The notes: generated by a model from the sequence alone, not told the origin. A stretch of DNA of 64,000 nucleotides from Flabesymbios commensalis (GCA_964017125.1 OZ024916.1:1402107-1466106), one strand, 5' to 3'; positions 45,301-55,292 are shown, numbered from the stretch's first letter. Program-made: numbers and translations.

Positions 45301-48300
45301 TAGTAGTAGTGAGTACACATTTTGATTTATTCTTTCTTTCTGTATTGCGATTCTGAGGAAGAGATGAAGGAAAAAGAAACGAAAGTCTCAATTGCGAAAT
45401 AGACTACAGGCCTCTACCAAGATTCACAATAATCATAGTGGGGACCTAAATGAATTTCGCTGATTTCTCAGTCAATCATCAACCAATTTTCATGAAATTT
45501 TACAAGCACTATGTTCTAGTGATGACAAGGGGCATACCTTAAAAATGTCATTGAAAAATAATGTAAATTCAGTATAAAAGTTACTATCTTTAACATGATT
45601 GTAGTAAATGTCGCCCTCCATTAACCCATTAATTTCGTTTCATAATCTTCAGTGTAGTCGCCGCATTACTAGAAAATAATGTGTGTAAAATTTATGCCTA
45701 GGCTCGAATAAATGGCAGTACAGACTATATTATATACTATTTTTAAACAAAAATTCTGCCCACATCTTCCAAAAAATCTGGTATCCAACTTTGTAGACAG
45801 AAAAAAATGTAAGAAGGTGAAATAAATGGGGTATATTTTTCTTGATGAAGCGTGTGAAATAAATAAAATATTGCAGACAGGAGGTGAAAGAAATAATTTG
45901 TCCAGTTCAAAAAATAGTAATTGGATGGTGCCCCCCTTACGCCGAATGCTTATCACGCCGGTTCGTCCCCCCCCCCGCTCTGAAACTCAGGTTCGAAGAG
46001 ACATGATGTTTCTTCCCCATCCACCCCTATTTGGGGAGCTTCCGTCCATGTCTGGAGGACAGCGTCGTCTGATTCACCTCAACCTCCTTAGGAGGCTTTA
46101 CTGGTAAACACTTTAGTAGGAAGGTGCAATAATGTAGCCTGTTACCACACCCATTCTTATGCACTGATATCCTCATCGGTTTTACAAAATTGTACCAATA
46201 TATAGAGCGACCATTTGATATCCTGGGGAAAGTCCGCGAAGACCTTTGTCCAGCAGAATATTTTTTTCAGTTGATGTTGGTTACTTTTACACACCGATTT
46301 ATTTAATTTTTTTTAGAAAAATAATTGAAGGACGAATTTATTATCTACAGCTGTTCTATAGCGTAGGACTAATGAGCCGTCGGACCAATGAATCATCGGA
46401 CCAATGGGTCGTCGGACAAATGGGCCATCGGACCAATGTGCAGTCGGACTAATGTGCAGTCGAACTAGTGGGCGGTCCCCCTCTGATCTCTAGGTCTAGT
46501 GTACTTTTTTGTTAATAAAAATTATTTTGTTCTAGGTTTTTCCATCACATCTCTGGGTCTAGTGTACTTGCTAATTTTAATTATTTTGTTTTAGTCTTTT
46601 CCATCACACCTCTAGGGTTGGTGTACTTGCTATTTTTTTATTATTTCGTTTTAGTTTTTTTCCATCACATATTCAGGTCTTGTTTACTTGTTAATTTTAG
46701 TTATTTTTTTTCATGTATTCCATCACACCTCTAGGCTACTAGGTCTAGGTCTAATGGTTAATTTTAATTATTTTGTTTTAGGTTTTTCCATCACACCTCT
46801 AGGCTTGGTCTAATAGTTAAATTTAATTATTTTGTTTTAGGTTTTTCATCACATCCCTGACTTCTAGGTCTGGTGTACTTGTGAATTTTAATTATTTTGT
46901 TCTACTGTTTTTTTCCATCACACCTCTAGGTCTGGTATTCTAGTCTTATTACTTATTCTGTTTTTCAGGTTTTGCCATTGCACCTCTGATCTCTAGGTTT
47001 GGTTTTCGTCTGGTGACCATCTTGTCAGGACTCCTGATAGGTGTCGGTCTAATGGCCACAGCGATCACCAGTGACATTATTGTCATTTACGTCTGTTATG
47101 GAGTGATTGCAGGTAGGCAAATGAACACACCGGGTTTAGCCCATGTTCTAATTTGAAACACGAATTTCTAACACAATATACAGCTTTCAAATTACAATTT
47201 TTATTCTGTGAATGAAATTTAAAAAATTGAATTATGTCATTAAAGCAGGTGGGTCGTCATAATTTGCTGAGTAAATATTATGGGCGCCCAATGCAATGTC
47301 ACGCATTAGCAGTATGATGGCTGTAGTGGCACACAACGTTTGCTAAGGGATGTTGAATCTACGTCATTGACGTTGATTAAACGTCGCATAGCATTACAAC
47401 GTTGTGTGCCCAGTGCGTTGGTGTGAAGCGATACAGAACTGTTTTTATCTATTTGGTCGCACATGGTCTGCGTGGAATATAAAATGATCCAGCATATATT
47501 TGCGGGCCTCACACTATAACGGCGTCACATCAATTATCCAGAGTATTGTATGAGGGTAATATTTGAAATTCCACCTTGTTAAGTCATCAATTTATTAAGG
47601 CTTTAAAACTGGCGTTGCATACACGATAGCTCAACTTCCTATTACTGACCCCCTATACAGCTGCCTTATCCTTATTTACAGTTTCACCCACTTGAAGTTG
47701 TGTCTCGCTGTCGCGACACACAACTTCAAGTGGGTGAAAAATACTCATATATGTGTAATTTGGGTCCAAAAATTGTAAATAATAATTTTTAAAAACACAT
47801 TTTATTCCAAATAATTTAATCATGTCAATAAGCTAATAAAACAAATTAAAACCGACTATAGTCGTGCTGAGAGATGTAGGGGTTAATTAATATTGTTAAG
47901 TACTTTTGTTGAGCCTTACAGCGCTAATTTTTTTTTATGAAAACCTTGGTGACCAAAGGTTTTTTTTTCAATTTGAAATCATTATAGCTGTCTTAGTTAG
48001 CTCTTTCCGAACTGAAATGTTACTGATCCTAAAAAAAACTATTTTTGATCTGATTACTGATATCTGATATTTCCCGATATGACAGGCCAAAGAAATGTCC
48101 CACGATTTTGTACGCGGTCAATCAGTGGCTGAAACCTGCTTCAGCCACTCTGGGGCTAACTATTTTGCAGTACTCTTGTGTTAATTTTCTATTTCCAGGT
48201 GTGGGTTCCTGTGGGTTATGCCTCTGTCCAGTGGTAGTCATACAGCAGCATTTCCCCCAGAACTATGCCTTCCCCATGGGCGTGTACCTGGTCATTGCTA

Positions 48301-51300
48301 GCCTTGTAAGTCTAACAGGAGCCCCGCTATTTGAGGTTCTATCCACACACTATGGCTGGAGAGGCTCTCTGGCTATCGTGGCAGCGGTTCTAATGAACAC
48401 TATAGCTTGTGGACTTATATACAGGGAAGATCAAACTGAAAGCGATAATGAGAAAAAACCTCTGGTGGATGGTGCCTCAACGACAAATGGGCACAAAATA
48501 AACGTGATGACAATATCTCCACGTAAAGTCCCACACGAGTGTGAGACTTCACATGGAGAAGTTGACCTCGTGTGCGAACATGGAATAACACACGAAAGTA
48601 ACGCAATCAGAAAGAGTTACAATGCAACTTACAATCATGGATATGACGATGAAGCTATCTCAAAGGATGGCAGTAACTCAATAAGAAGCAGTCAGCATGG
48701 AGCATGCAATCATAGATATGACGACGAAGTGAATTCTGCACAGTTTGTAAATCTTGACAATAAATCTTCTGTCTCTGGATATGGCAGTCGAGACATCATT
48801 TGTAAACATGGGTGTGATGATCATAATACTATGTGTGCTCATCAAAACGACACAGCACCACAAAAAGGCGATGAATTCAAGATGGAAGACACTAAAATCA
48901 GCTGGTTATCACGCCAAACCCGCCTGGTAACAGACCCTGTCATTGTGATCTATTTGCTGAGCAGGACGCTGAGTCGTGGAGGCGGTATTATCACATTGCA
49001 GTACACACCCAGTAAGGCAGTGGCCGATGGAATCAGTGAATTAAACGCATCGTTTCTTGTCACCATAGCAATGATTCTGATGATGGTGGGTCGTGTCGTC
49101 TCCACATTTGCCAGCAGCTTTTCATTTGTGAATCGCTATGCATTCTACGGAGTTACAATCCTATGTTCTGCAGTGTTTGCTCTTCTGTATGCATTATCAA
49201 GAAGTTACATCGCAATCATTATCAATATCGTAATGATCAGCTTCTTCACTGGTAAGTCCAATCTTGTCTCACCCAGAACTCCTACCCTGATGACACCCCA
49301 TATTTAACCGTTTAAGCCCCCACGATGCATTAAAGCATCATCTCTGATTTTACGTCCCTGAAAACAGACTTAATTTTCCCACAACCGAGAGTTTTAGAAC
49401 AAAATCTTCATGAAACTGGCTTACCAATACATTACAATTTTCTTAAATTGTTGAACCACATCAAATCATCTTCATCCACTACAAGTCGAGAATTGCGAAA
49501 GCAATTCGCGGCTTGTAGTGGATGAAGATGACAATGGTAAATTCAGGCTTGAATAAACGAAGCGAGTTGGGCAGACTGGTCATGCCAGGACTAGAGATCT
49601 CGTAGCCACGAAAACTCCTTAAATTATTATCTTAAATTTCTCACTTTTCCATTTGAAAATTAGTCCATTTGAAATTGTTACTGTAATACGTATCTGTCAC
49701 ATGTTTGTTACAGGAGCACATATCTGTCACATGTTTGTTACAGGAATACGTATCTGTTACGTGGTTGTTACAATAACACGTATCTGTCACATATGTTTGT
49801 TACAGTAATACGTATCTGTCATGTGTTTGTTACAGTAACACGTATCTGTCACATGTTGTTACAGTAATACGTATCTGTAGCATGTTTGTTACAGAAATAC
49901 GTATCTGTTACGAGTGTGTTACAGGCTGTCACAGTAACACATATCTGTCACATGTTGTTACAGTAGCACGTATCTGTCATGTGTTTGTCACATGTTTGTT
50001 ACAGTAATATACGAATTTGTCACATGTTTGTTACAGTAATATACGTATCTGTCACATGTTTGTTACAGTAATACCTATCTGTCACTTGTTGTTACATTGA
50101 GAGAGTTTATTTTTTTCATGATAAATACAGAAGTAATTCATATAACAAATATATGCCTTTGAAACATGATGAAAAAAATAGGTGACAACAGAAGCATAAT
50201 GCTTATCGAGGTTACCACCTACACAAACATATCAAACATTAACTTGCATTTGTAGTATTGAAAAAAAAGAATATTAAATTTATTTCACACATGACCCGCT
50301 ACACTGAATTAGGGTCTCACACATAGTGTAAAGAAAAGTTGATAACAAGCCAATAGCATGGCAAAGAGAAAAAGATAATTAAGAGTACATAATACTTCCA
50401 ATTAAGTAAAAATCACAATAATAATAATTTACTCAGTAAGCCTGATATAGGTGGCAACAGAAGCATATTGCTTATCGGGGTTGCCACCACATACACATAT
50501 CATAAATAAACTTGCATTTAAAAAAAAATAATATTACATTTATTTCACGATGACCCGTTACAACAAAAGGTCTCTCGCACATAATGTAATGACAACTCTT
50601 TAGCAAGCCCATAACATGTGAAGAGAAAAGAGTGGAGAGTACATATCACAACAGTAAAGCATATATGGCAAATATACAATATCATATAGTTAATCAACAT
50701 AGTTAATGACGCCATAGATAACAGTCTACTAGCCTTCTTTATTATATAGTAGTTCTTGTGTAACTTTGTAACAATTTGTTTCATATGACTTTGCCAATTT
50801 AATTGATCATCAATTATAACTCCTAAAAATTTGGTTTCGTTCACCTTATCAATCAGCTTATTTCCAATACTAATTTGAATATTATCTTTGTATTAAGTTT
50901 TACAGAAAATCATGTAATTTGTCTTAGTGATATTTAATAATAATTTATTTGAAGCAAACCACTTTTTCAGCTTCATTAACTTGTTACAGATAGTTACATT
51001 CACACTCACAATGTCTTTGCTAGTACAAAATAAATTTGTGTCATCTGCAAATATAATAAAAAAAAATTTTTTTGATACATTTACCATATAATTTATATAT
51101 AAAATAAACAGTTTGGGTCCAAGTATACTACCCTGCGGAACACCACAACAGATATTCATTGCACCTGAGTTTTCATTATTATAAAATACATATTGCGATC
51201 TTTCTTTTAAGTAACTACTTAACCATGAATTAGCTATACCTCTAATACCATATCTGTTTAGTTTTTGTAACAACAGTGAATGATCAAAGATGTCAAAGAA

Positions 51301-53644
51301 CTTTTTTAAATCAATGAAAACACCAATTGTACACAGTTTATAATCTATCGATTTGGTGAGTTGTTCATGTAAATCAATCAGGGCATGACAAGTTGTAGAA
51401 TTTTTTCTGAAACCATATTGGTTATTTGATAGTATATCATTATTCTCCATAAACTTATCCAACCGATTATTCAAAAGTTGTTCCAATATTTTTGAGAATT
51501 ATGGTTATAAAGAAACTGGTCAGAAATTTGTAAAAAATTCTTTTTTTCCTGATTTTAAGATAGGAATTACCTTAGCTATTTTCATACGTTCGGGGAAAAT
51601 TTCCATTTCAAAAGAACTGTTAGCTATGTGGCATACTGGTTTGACTATAAAAGAAATGCGCTCCTTTAATAAAGCAAAATTATCTGTCAGATGTTTGTTA
51701 CAGGCTGTTATAGTAACACGTATCTGTCACATGTTTGTTGCATTAAAACACAACATACATTATTTTCTTTGTCCGACCACTACATTCTAAACCGGGAATG
51801 GAGAGTTATTTCTAAACCTAGTAGGCCCTACAGAATAATTATCATGGTAGGCCTATGGTATAAAAATCAGTCTATTGTGACCGAGCTGTTAATTATAAGG
51901 GATCCTCATTATATTAGAATGTGTTTTAAGTAAGTTAAAACCCTCTGAGTTCTACATTCTTAGCTGTGAAAAAAGCCTCGTCCTTCTGTCTCGACCCTTT
52001 TCACAGCTAAGAATGTAGAGCTCCCCAGGCTTTATACTATACGTAATACGTACCTTTCACATGTTTTTTACAGGCTGCGCAAGGACTGTTATGCGTATTG
52101 TAATGCTAGACCTGGTGTCCAGTGAGCTTACTGCCAGTGCTGAAGGATGGTCACTAACAACAACTGGCATTCTGGAGATAGCTATCATTCCGTTGGCAGG
52201 TAATTATTCTGTCATACAAGGCCAAAAGGCAGTATTTGCTTACTTTCCAAGTAAGCAGATACTGCATTTTGGCTTTGCATGGCAGTATTCATATGATCAC
52301 CTTTGTGAGGGTTTATTTGCGAATTGATCCAGTGGCAAATAAGCTCTTGCAAGTAAATGGAATAAATATGGTTATTTAGACCGTCTAATATCTGAATATG
52401 CTATTCCAAAAAGAAATGTTGTTTGTTAATGATTGATGACATGAGCTTAGCTTATATTGCAAGGATTTTGTTCGAGTCTCCCGCTAAAATACCGGAAACA
52501 TTCCATTAACAAATTTAGCATGTATAGTTCATAAATTAGACCATTTGATATATGTAAAGTACGGTAATCATATTAAACGGCAAATATTTTCAAACGTTAC
52601 TTTAATAAGACATATTTCACTTGAATAAAATGTATTTGAAAGTTAAAGGTTAAACACGAGTATCGTCCCTTACATAGGTAAAGGCCCCAGGCTAAAATCA
52701 TAAAACAATCCGTGATTTTATTTTGGCTTCTTAATATGACCAAATGATATAAGCATGTCCATAGACTAGAACTGCGAAAGTTTTTTTAATTTTTGTGCTG
52801 CGCATTTACCAGTTAGCTAGATATAGAGACGAAATTCGTTGTCCAAAAAAGGAAATCAGGTACTTCGTCTCTATATCTAGCCTAACTGGTAGATGCGCAG
52901 CACAAAAATTATAAAAACTTTTGCAGTTCTAGTCTATGGAAATGTTTACATCATATATATAATCACCGATTTTTGGATGATTTTAGCCTGGGTATGGTCT
53001 TTAAAAGCTCTAAATATTTTTATAAAAAACGAGAGATCATGCAAAGGATTTTTTCAATTTGAAATCATGATAAATGTCTTAGTTAGCTCTTTCCGCTTCA
53101 TTTGAAAACCCTGTGGTATGTGTCTACGGCCATTAGAAATATTTTTCTATTTCAGTGCGGGATCGACTTTAGGCATCAGATTCTGACGTCTATAGATGTC
53201 ACATTATAACGTTTATAGTCGATCCCCGCAATGTAAGGGTTAACCCTTACAGCGCGGGGATATTCTTTAAACGTCAGAATCTGACGTCTGTAGACGTCAG
53301 ACTCTGACGTCTAAAGTCTATCCCTGCACTACAAGACTGATAACATTTATAATGACCGTAGACCCATATTATATGTATTGGAATGAATCCGAAAGAGCTA
53401 ACTAAGACCTTTTTGATGATATCAAATTGAATAAAACCTTTTGGTCTCCATGGTTTATATAAAATAACTTCAGCTCTTTAGGGGTTAAAGGGTCTATCGC
53501 TTTTCTATCTTTGTTTCAGGTTGGCTGGCAGACGTTACCTTGGACTACAACACCGTCTTTTACATGGGAGCTGCTATCATTTTTACTGCTGGATGCTTAG
53601 CTTCATCTCTGTATTTCCTGGTTAAGAGAGAAGATACGACCTAA
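42107..53644 (+). CDS. Gene 2: monocarboxylate-transporter-like MFS protein (SLC16-type), five exons, 547 residues
   Basis: Predicted 12-TM transporter of the major facilitator superfamily; substrate unknown. Exons 42107-42302, 46969-47112, 48199-49251, 52074-52199, 53520-53644 sum to 1644 bases; every intron is phase 1 and splits a Gly codon. Visible: TM1 VTVIAVGFSTGSIHLLMSLN, SWIVSLFNG before TM2, SRFGFRLVTILSGLLIG, GWRGSLAIVAAVLMNTIACG (TM5-6 hairpin as in MCTs), a cytosolic loop of about 155 residues (190-345), GRVVSTFASSFSF in the second half, and GWLADVT before the last TM. The N-terminal (D/E)GGWGW motif of classical MCTs is absent, so an SLC16-related orphan or another invertebrate MFS branch is possible. 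The start at 42107 is favoured because it precedes TM1 closely; 42116 is an alternative. Introns 1 and 3 carry acceptor-like arrays. Confidence 0.88.
42388..42474 (+). repeat. Left remnant of the acceptor-like array, intron 1
   Basis: GGTTTTTCCATCACACCACT and TTTTAGATTTTTCCATCACA, the same unit as in 46475-46968. Separated from that array by the 4 kb minisatellite-bearing segment. Confidence 0.75.
42474..43766 (+). repeat. 16-bp minisatellite, about 80 units
   Basis: Unit GGTCCGACGGCCCATT with variants (GACGACCCATT, TTAGTCC). A higher-order period appears through the inserted GGACGACCCATTGGTCCTAC. Since 16 is not a multiple of 3, the array reads open in all frames, which explains long Pro/Arg/Gly frames that are not genes. 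Confidence 0.95.
44318..44513. repeat. Tandem duplication, 96-bp unit, nearly identical
   Basis: TAAAAATAAAGACATTTTCT ... CGGATTATTGCTTAA is present at 44318 and 44418 with about three differences, suggesting a recent event. Confidence 0.85.
44592..44985. mobile_element. Palindromic MITE, TAAAGCGACACAATCAGCC family
   Basis: Left TAAAGCGACACAATCAGCCT, right CCTGATTGTGTCGCTTTA. The interior shows CCATGGACTAGAATTGCGAA and AACTGGTAAATGCGCAACAC-like blocks shared with 6996 and 52690. Confidence 0.75.
46009..46105 (+). repeat. SINE fragment
   Basis: TGTTTCTTCCCCATCCACCC and GTCTGGAGGACAGCGTCGTC then CTTAGGAGG, matching 61980-62140 with the middle deleted. Confidence 0.6.
46371..46475 (-). repeat. 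16-bp minisatellite, short inverted arm
   Basis: About seven units of GGACCAATGGGCCGTC-type, the reverse complement of the array at 42474-43766. Confidence 0.85.
46475..46968 (+). repeat. Tandem array of 3'-splice-site-like units ending at the real exon 2 acceptor
   Basis: About eight units of 59-67 bp: ATTTTAATTATTTTGTTTTAG followed by GTTTTTCCATCACACCTCTA and GGTCTAGTGTACTTG. Acceptor-like AGs end at 46535, 46594, 46654, 46781 and 46840; two units have lost it. The true junction (46968|46969) is TTCTGTTTTTCAG|GTTTTGCCATTGCACCTCTG, so each unit resembles the last bases of intron 1 plus the first 35 bases of exon 2. Confidence 0.85.
46969..47112 (+). CDS. Gene 2 exon 2: TM2-TM4
   Basis: Acceptor CTGTTTTTCAG, donor CAG|GTAGGC, phase 1 in and out. 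Encodes GFAIAPLISRFGFRLVTILS, GLLIGVGLMATAITS and DIIVIYVCYGVIAG. RFGxRxVxIxGGLL is the TM2-TM3 loop typical of SLC16 proteins. Confidence 0.88.
47113..48198. other. Intron 2 with hairpin MITE and dispersed repeat
   Basis: 47692-47738 is a hairpin of the CACTTGAAGTTGTG family with apex GCTGTCGC. 47930-48010 has the CTTAGTTAGCTCTTTCCG piece of the GCGCGGGGATCGAC MITEs. 48017-48160 is the GAACTGAAATGTTACTG repeat. It ends TTTTCTATTTCCAG. Confidence 0.55.
48199..49251 (+). CDS. Gene 2 exon 3: TM4-TM10 and the central Cys/His/Asp-rich loop
   Basis: Acceptor TTCTATTTCCAG, donor CTG|GTAAGT. It carries FPQNYAFPMGVYLVIASLVS, the TM5-6 hairpin, then the loop (residues about 190-345) with VCEHGITHE, TYNHGYDDE, ACNHRYDDE, ICKHGCDDH and MCAHQND at about residues 238, 257, 282, 314 and 325, then TM7 onward (DPVIVIYLLSRTLSRGGG, TIAMILMMVGRVVSTFASS, FYGVTILCSAVFALLYALSR). 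The loop length is within the MCT range; the repeats are unusual. Confidence 0.88.
49304..49557. mobile_element. AAGCCTGA-family hairpin MITE, near complete, reverse orientation
   Basis: TTAACCGTTTAAGCCCCCAC at the left, hairpin CATCTTCATCCACTACAAG / CTTGTAGTGGATGAAGATG around AATTGCGAAAGCAATT, and ATTCAGGCTTGAATAA at the right. Confidence 0.75.
49680..50097 (+). repeat. Tandem array of about 30 bp, acceptor-like (intron 3), part 1
   Basis: About 13 units of GTAATACGTATCTGTCACATGT(TT)GTTACAG type, each with a TTGTTACAG resembling a 3' splice site. Some units continue into GGCTGT (49923). The final unit of the series is the true acceptor at 52042-52073. Confidence 0.85.
50098..51680 (-). mobile_element. 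5'-truncated CR1/jockey-superfamily LINE inserted into the intron 3 array
   Basis: The minus strand encodes the reverse transcriptase: NNQYGFRKNSTTCHALIDLH, GVFIDLKKFFDIFDHSLLLQ (first catalytic Asp kept), CCGVPQGSILGPKLFILYIN, FADDTNLF (51051-51040) and KWFASNKLLLNITKTNYMIF, then FLGVIIDDQLNWQSHM. Upstream, MEIFPERMKIAKVIPILKSG is visible near 51600. The frame is broken between the RT and the downstream part. Antisense to gene 2. Confidence 0.85.
50172..50645 (-). repeat. Duplicated 3' UTR of the intron 3 LINE
   Basis: 50172-50390 and 50448-50645 share GGTGRCAACAGAAGCATA, TGCTTATCGRGGTTRCCACC, AAACTTGCATTT and ATTTATTTCAC; about 80% alike. Confidence 0.7.
51681..51741 (+). repeat. Acceptor-like array (intron 3), part 2
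   Basis: Two units (TATCTGTCAGATGTTTGTTA CAGGCTGTTATAG; TATCTGTCACATGTTTGTTG), continuing the array interrupted by the LINE. Confidence 0.8.
51952..52018. repeat. Perfect 21-bp hairpin close to exon 4
   Basis: CTACATTCTTAGCTGTGAAA A (51952-51972) and its exact inverse (51998-52018), loop of 25 bases, 56 bases before the exon 4 acceptor. Confidence 0.85.
52074..52199 (+). CDS. Gene 2 exon 4: TM11 region
   Basis: Acceptor CATGTTTTTTACAG, donor CAG|GTAATT, phase 1 in and out. Encodes GCARTVMRIVMLDLVSSELT, ASAEGWSLTTTGILEI and AIIPLAG, fitting the MCT segment between TM10 and TM11. Confidence 0.85.
52200..52689. other. Intron 4, first part, nothing recognised
   Basis: No repeat or RNA feature identified. 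Confidence 0.35.
52690..53005. mobile_element. Palindromic MITE, TAAAGCGACACAATCAGGC family
   Basis: GTCCATAGACTAGAACTGCG faces TGCAGTTCTAGTCTATGGA; GATATAGAGACGAAATTCG faces CTTCGTCTCTATATC; the right end GATTTTAGCCTG matches 7327. Confidence 0.75.
53025..53488. mobile_element. Two GCGCGGGGATCGAC-family TTAA MITEs, tail to tail
   Basis: The left copy ends CCCCGCAATGTAAGGGTTAA, sharing the TTAA at 53240-53243 with the right copy, which starts TTAACCCTTACAGCGCGGGG and ends TTTAGGGGTTAA at 53488. Both contain stacked GACGTCAGAATCTGACGTCT palindromes. The right end lies 31 bp before exon 5. Confidence 0.75.
53520..53644 (+). CDS. Gene 2 exon 5: TM12 and stop
   Basis: Acceptor CTTTGTTTCAG, stop TAA 53642-53644. 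Encodes GWLADVTLDYNTVFYMGAAI and IFTAGCLASSLYFLVKREDT T. GWLxDxTxxYxxxFY is characteristic of the TM11-TM12 loop of SLC16 transporters. Confidence 0.88.
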
Positions 53645-54338
53645 CATCTTTATCTATCCAGTTGTCTGCTACAGGCAGACTCCTGAATATCACGCATATG
53701 TGCTATGAGTACAGACCCCCCTTCCTCACTGGCCAACTCAGACAACCCAGACGATCTGACCTGAGTAATTCTCATTCATCAGATCCACTATCCTTCCACT
53801 AGCCTCATCCAATGTCGCTTTTATGCTTGGCCGTCATTGTATAGGATGGACCAACTATAATACAACACAGGTTGATCGCATGTACTGGTCATAATAATAC
53901 TAGGCATATAATGACAACCTTAGCCCAGTATAGGGGAGACATAATTATATAAACTTGTCTCTCATAGGTGCAAGGAATCCTCGAACTTGACATAGTTTCA
54001 GGGTCAGGTGTAAGTCACGGTACACCAGATTTTGATGCCCTATCAGAGAGAATCTCAAAGCACTGTAGCAGGGCTGAGAAGGAGGCTGAAATGAGTGTGA
54101 CCTCCACACTACAGTCAGTAAACCGGTGACGGCATAATGAATATTCATGTTGTTCGCACCCCCCCCCATTCGTACAGCTGTAAGGCACACCTGTTGTCAA
54201 GGTCAGACCAGTGGTCTGACTGTCAGACCTGATGGGGCAAGATGAGGGCTTATATAATCAAAACATTCACCAGAAATTGAACCAGCCCCGAACAGTTTTA
54301 TCAAATGTAGTTTCATCAAGTTCATGCTTGGATTATCC
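53645..54338. other. 3' flank of gene 2
   Basis: No canonical AATAAA is evident within the first few hundred bases. No repeat recognised. Confidence 0.35.
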
Positions 54339-54680
54339 CAGCAAACACACAAACATTTTAATAATACTTAGAAAATGTTAGACTGATTTTTTTCTAAATA
54401 TTAAAACGTCGGGACAACATAATATTATAAAACAAAAATTAAAAATATTATGCTAAAACATATTAATGAAGGTGTTAAAAAATATTTGTATAATATTTAC
54501 ATATTGTGTTAAAAAATATTTAATTTGAAAAACGTTTGAAAAAACGTTTTAAAACGTTATAACGTTGTTTAATGAATGTTTTGCATAATTTAATTTAACG
54601 TTTTCTAACATACTGATGACCCGACGTTTTAATATTGTAAAACATTTTCATTTTATAAATGTTTTGTGTTTGCTTTGATA
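54339..54680. mobile_element. Long CCCAGCAAACAC MITE variant
   Basis: Left CCCAGCAAACACACAAACAT, right AATGTTTTGTGTTTGCTTTG. The interior has AAAACGTTTTAAAACGTTAT and ATTAAAACGTCGGGACAACA palindromic pieces. A partial second copy is at 54845-54960. Confidence 0.7.
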
Positions 54681-55292
54681 AAAGTCCATACCGGGGAAAC
54701 GTTCAAGACGAATGCTTTGTGAAAGCAGTGTAAACACAGTGTAAACACTATGTGATGCTTATATGTACCAGTGGTGAATTCAGAAATTACATTTTTAAAT
54801 TAAAGCACTGATTTAAAAAAAGTCTTTCAAAAGTAGGCCTAACATGAAAATGTTTTACAACATTAAAACTTCAGGTCAACAGAATATTATAAAACAGTAA
54901 ATAGAAATACATATACTATGCAAAACATTCTTAGAAAAAAACGTTTTTAAAATGAGCTGAAATGTTACTGATTCTAAAAAAAACTATATTTTCGACCTGA
55001 TTATTCCCCGCTATATTCAGATATGACAGTTTGCTTAGTATTGAGCCATATAGGCCTACAGAAATACGATCCGCGCCTATGATGAGAAAGGGGTATCATA
55101 TTCCCAGGATAATATTTTTGCATTTCTAATTGATATCAATTACGTATACTTATAAGCTTTCGTAAAGACCAATCAAATTATTTTGTAAATTAAACTTATA
55201 ATAGGCCAGGGGCAAAGAAGAAGTTATAATCATGAGGCAAATGTAGGCCTATATAACTAGTGTTTGATGCTGCACATTTTATATATTGGTGT
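54681..55292. other. Intergenic with repeat debris
   Basis: Fragments of the previous MITE and of the GAACTGAAATGTTACTG repeat (54955-55030). No gene. Confidence 0.4.

Larger units (their letters stand above)
43767..46370. other. Intron 1 interior, between opposite minisatellite arms
   Basis: Apart from the duplication at 44318, the MITE at 44592 and the SINE piece at 46009 no feature was recognised. Confidence 0.4.

Noticed and set aside
45669-46107. Two frames of over 90 residues on opposite strands
   Set aside because: They overlap each other and a SINE fragment; no conserved feature.
49680-50097. CRISPR-like array
   Set aside because: Repeats abut without unique spacers, and the context is an intron of a eukaryotic gene.
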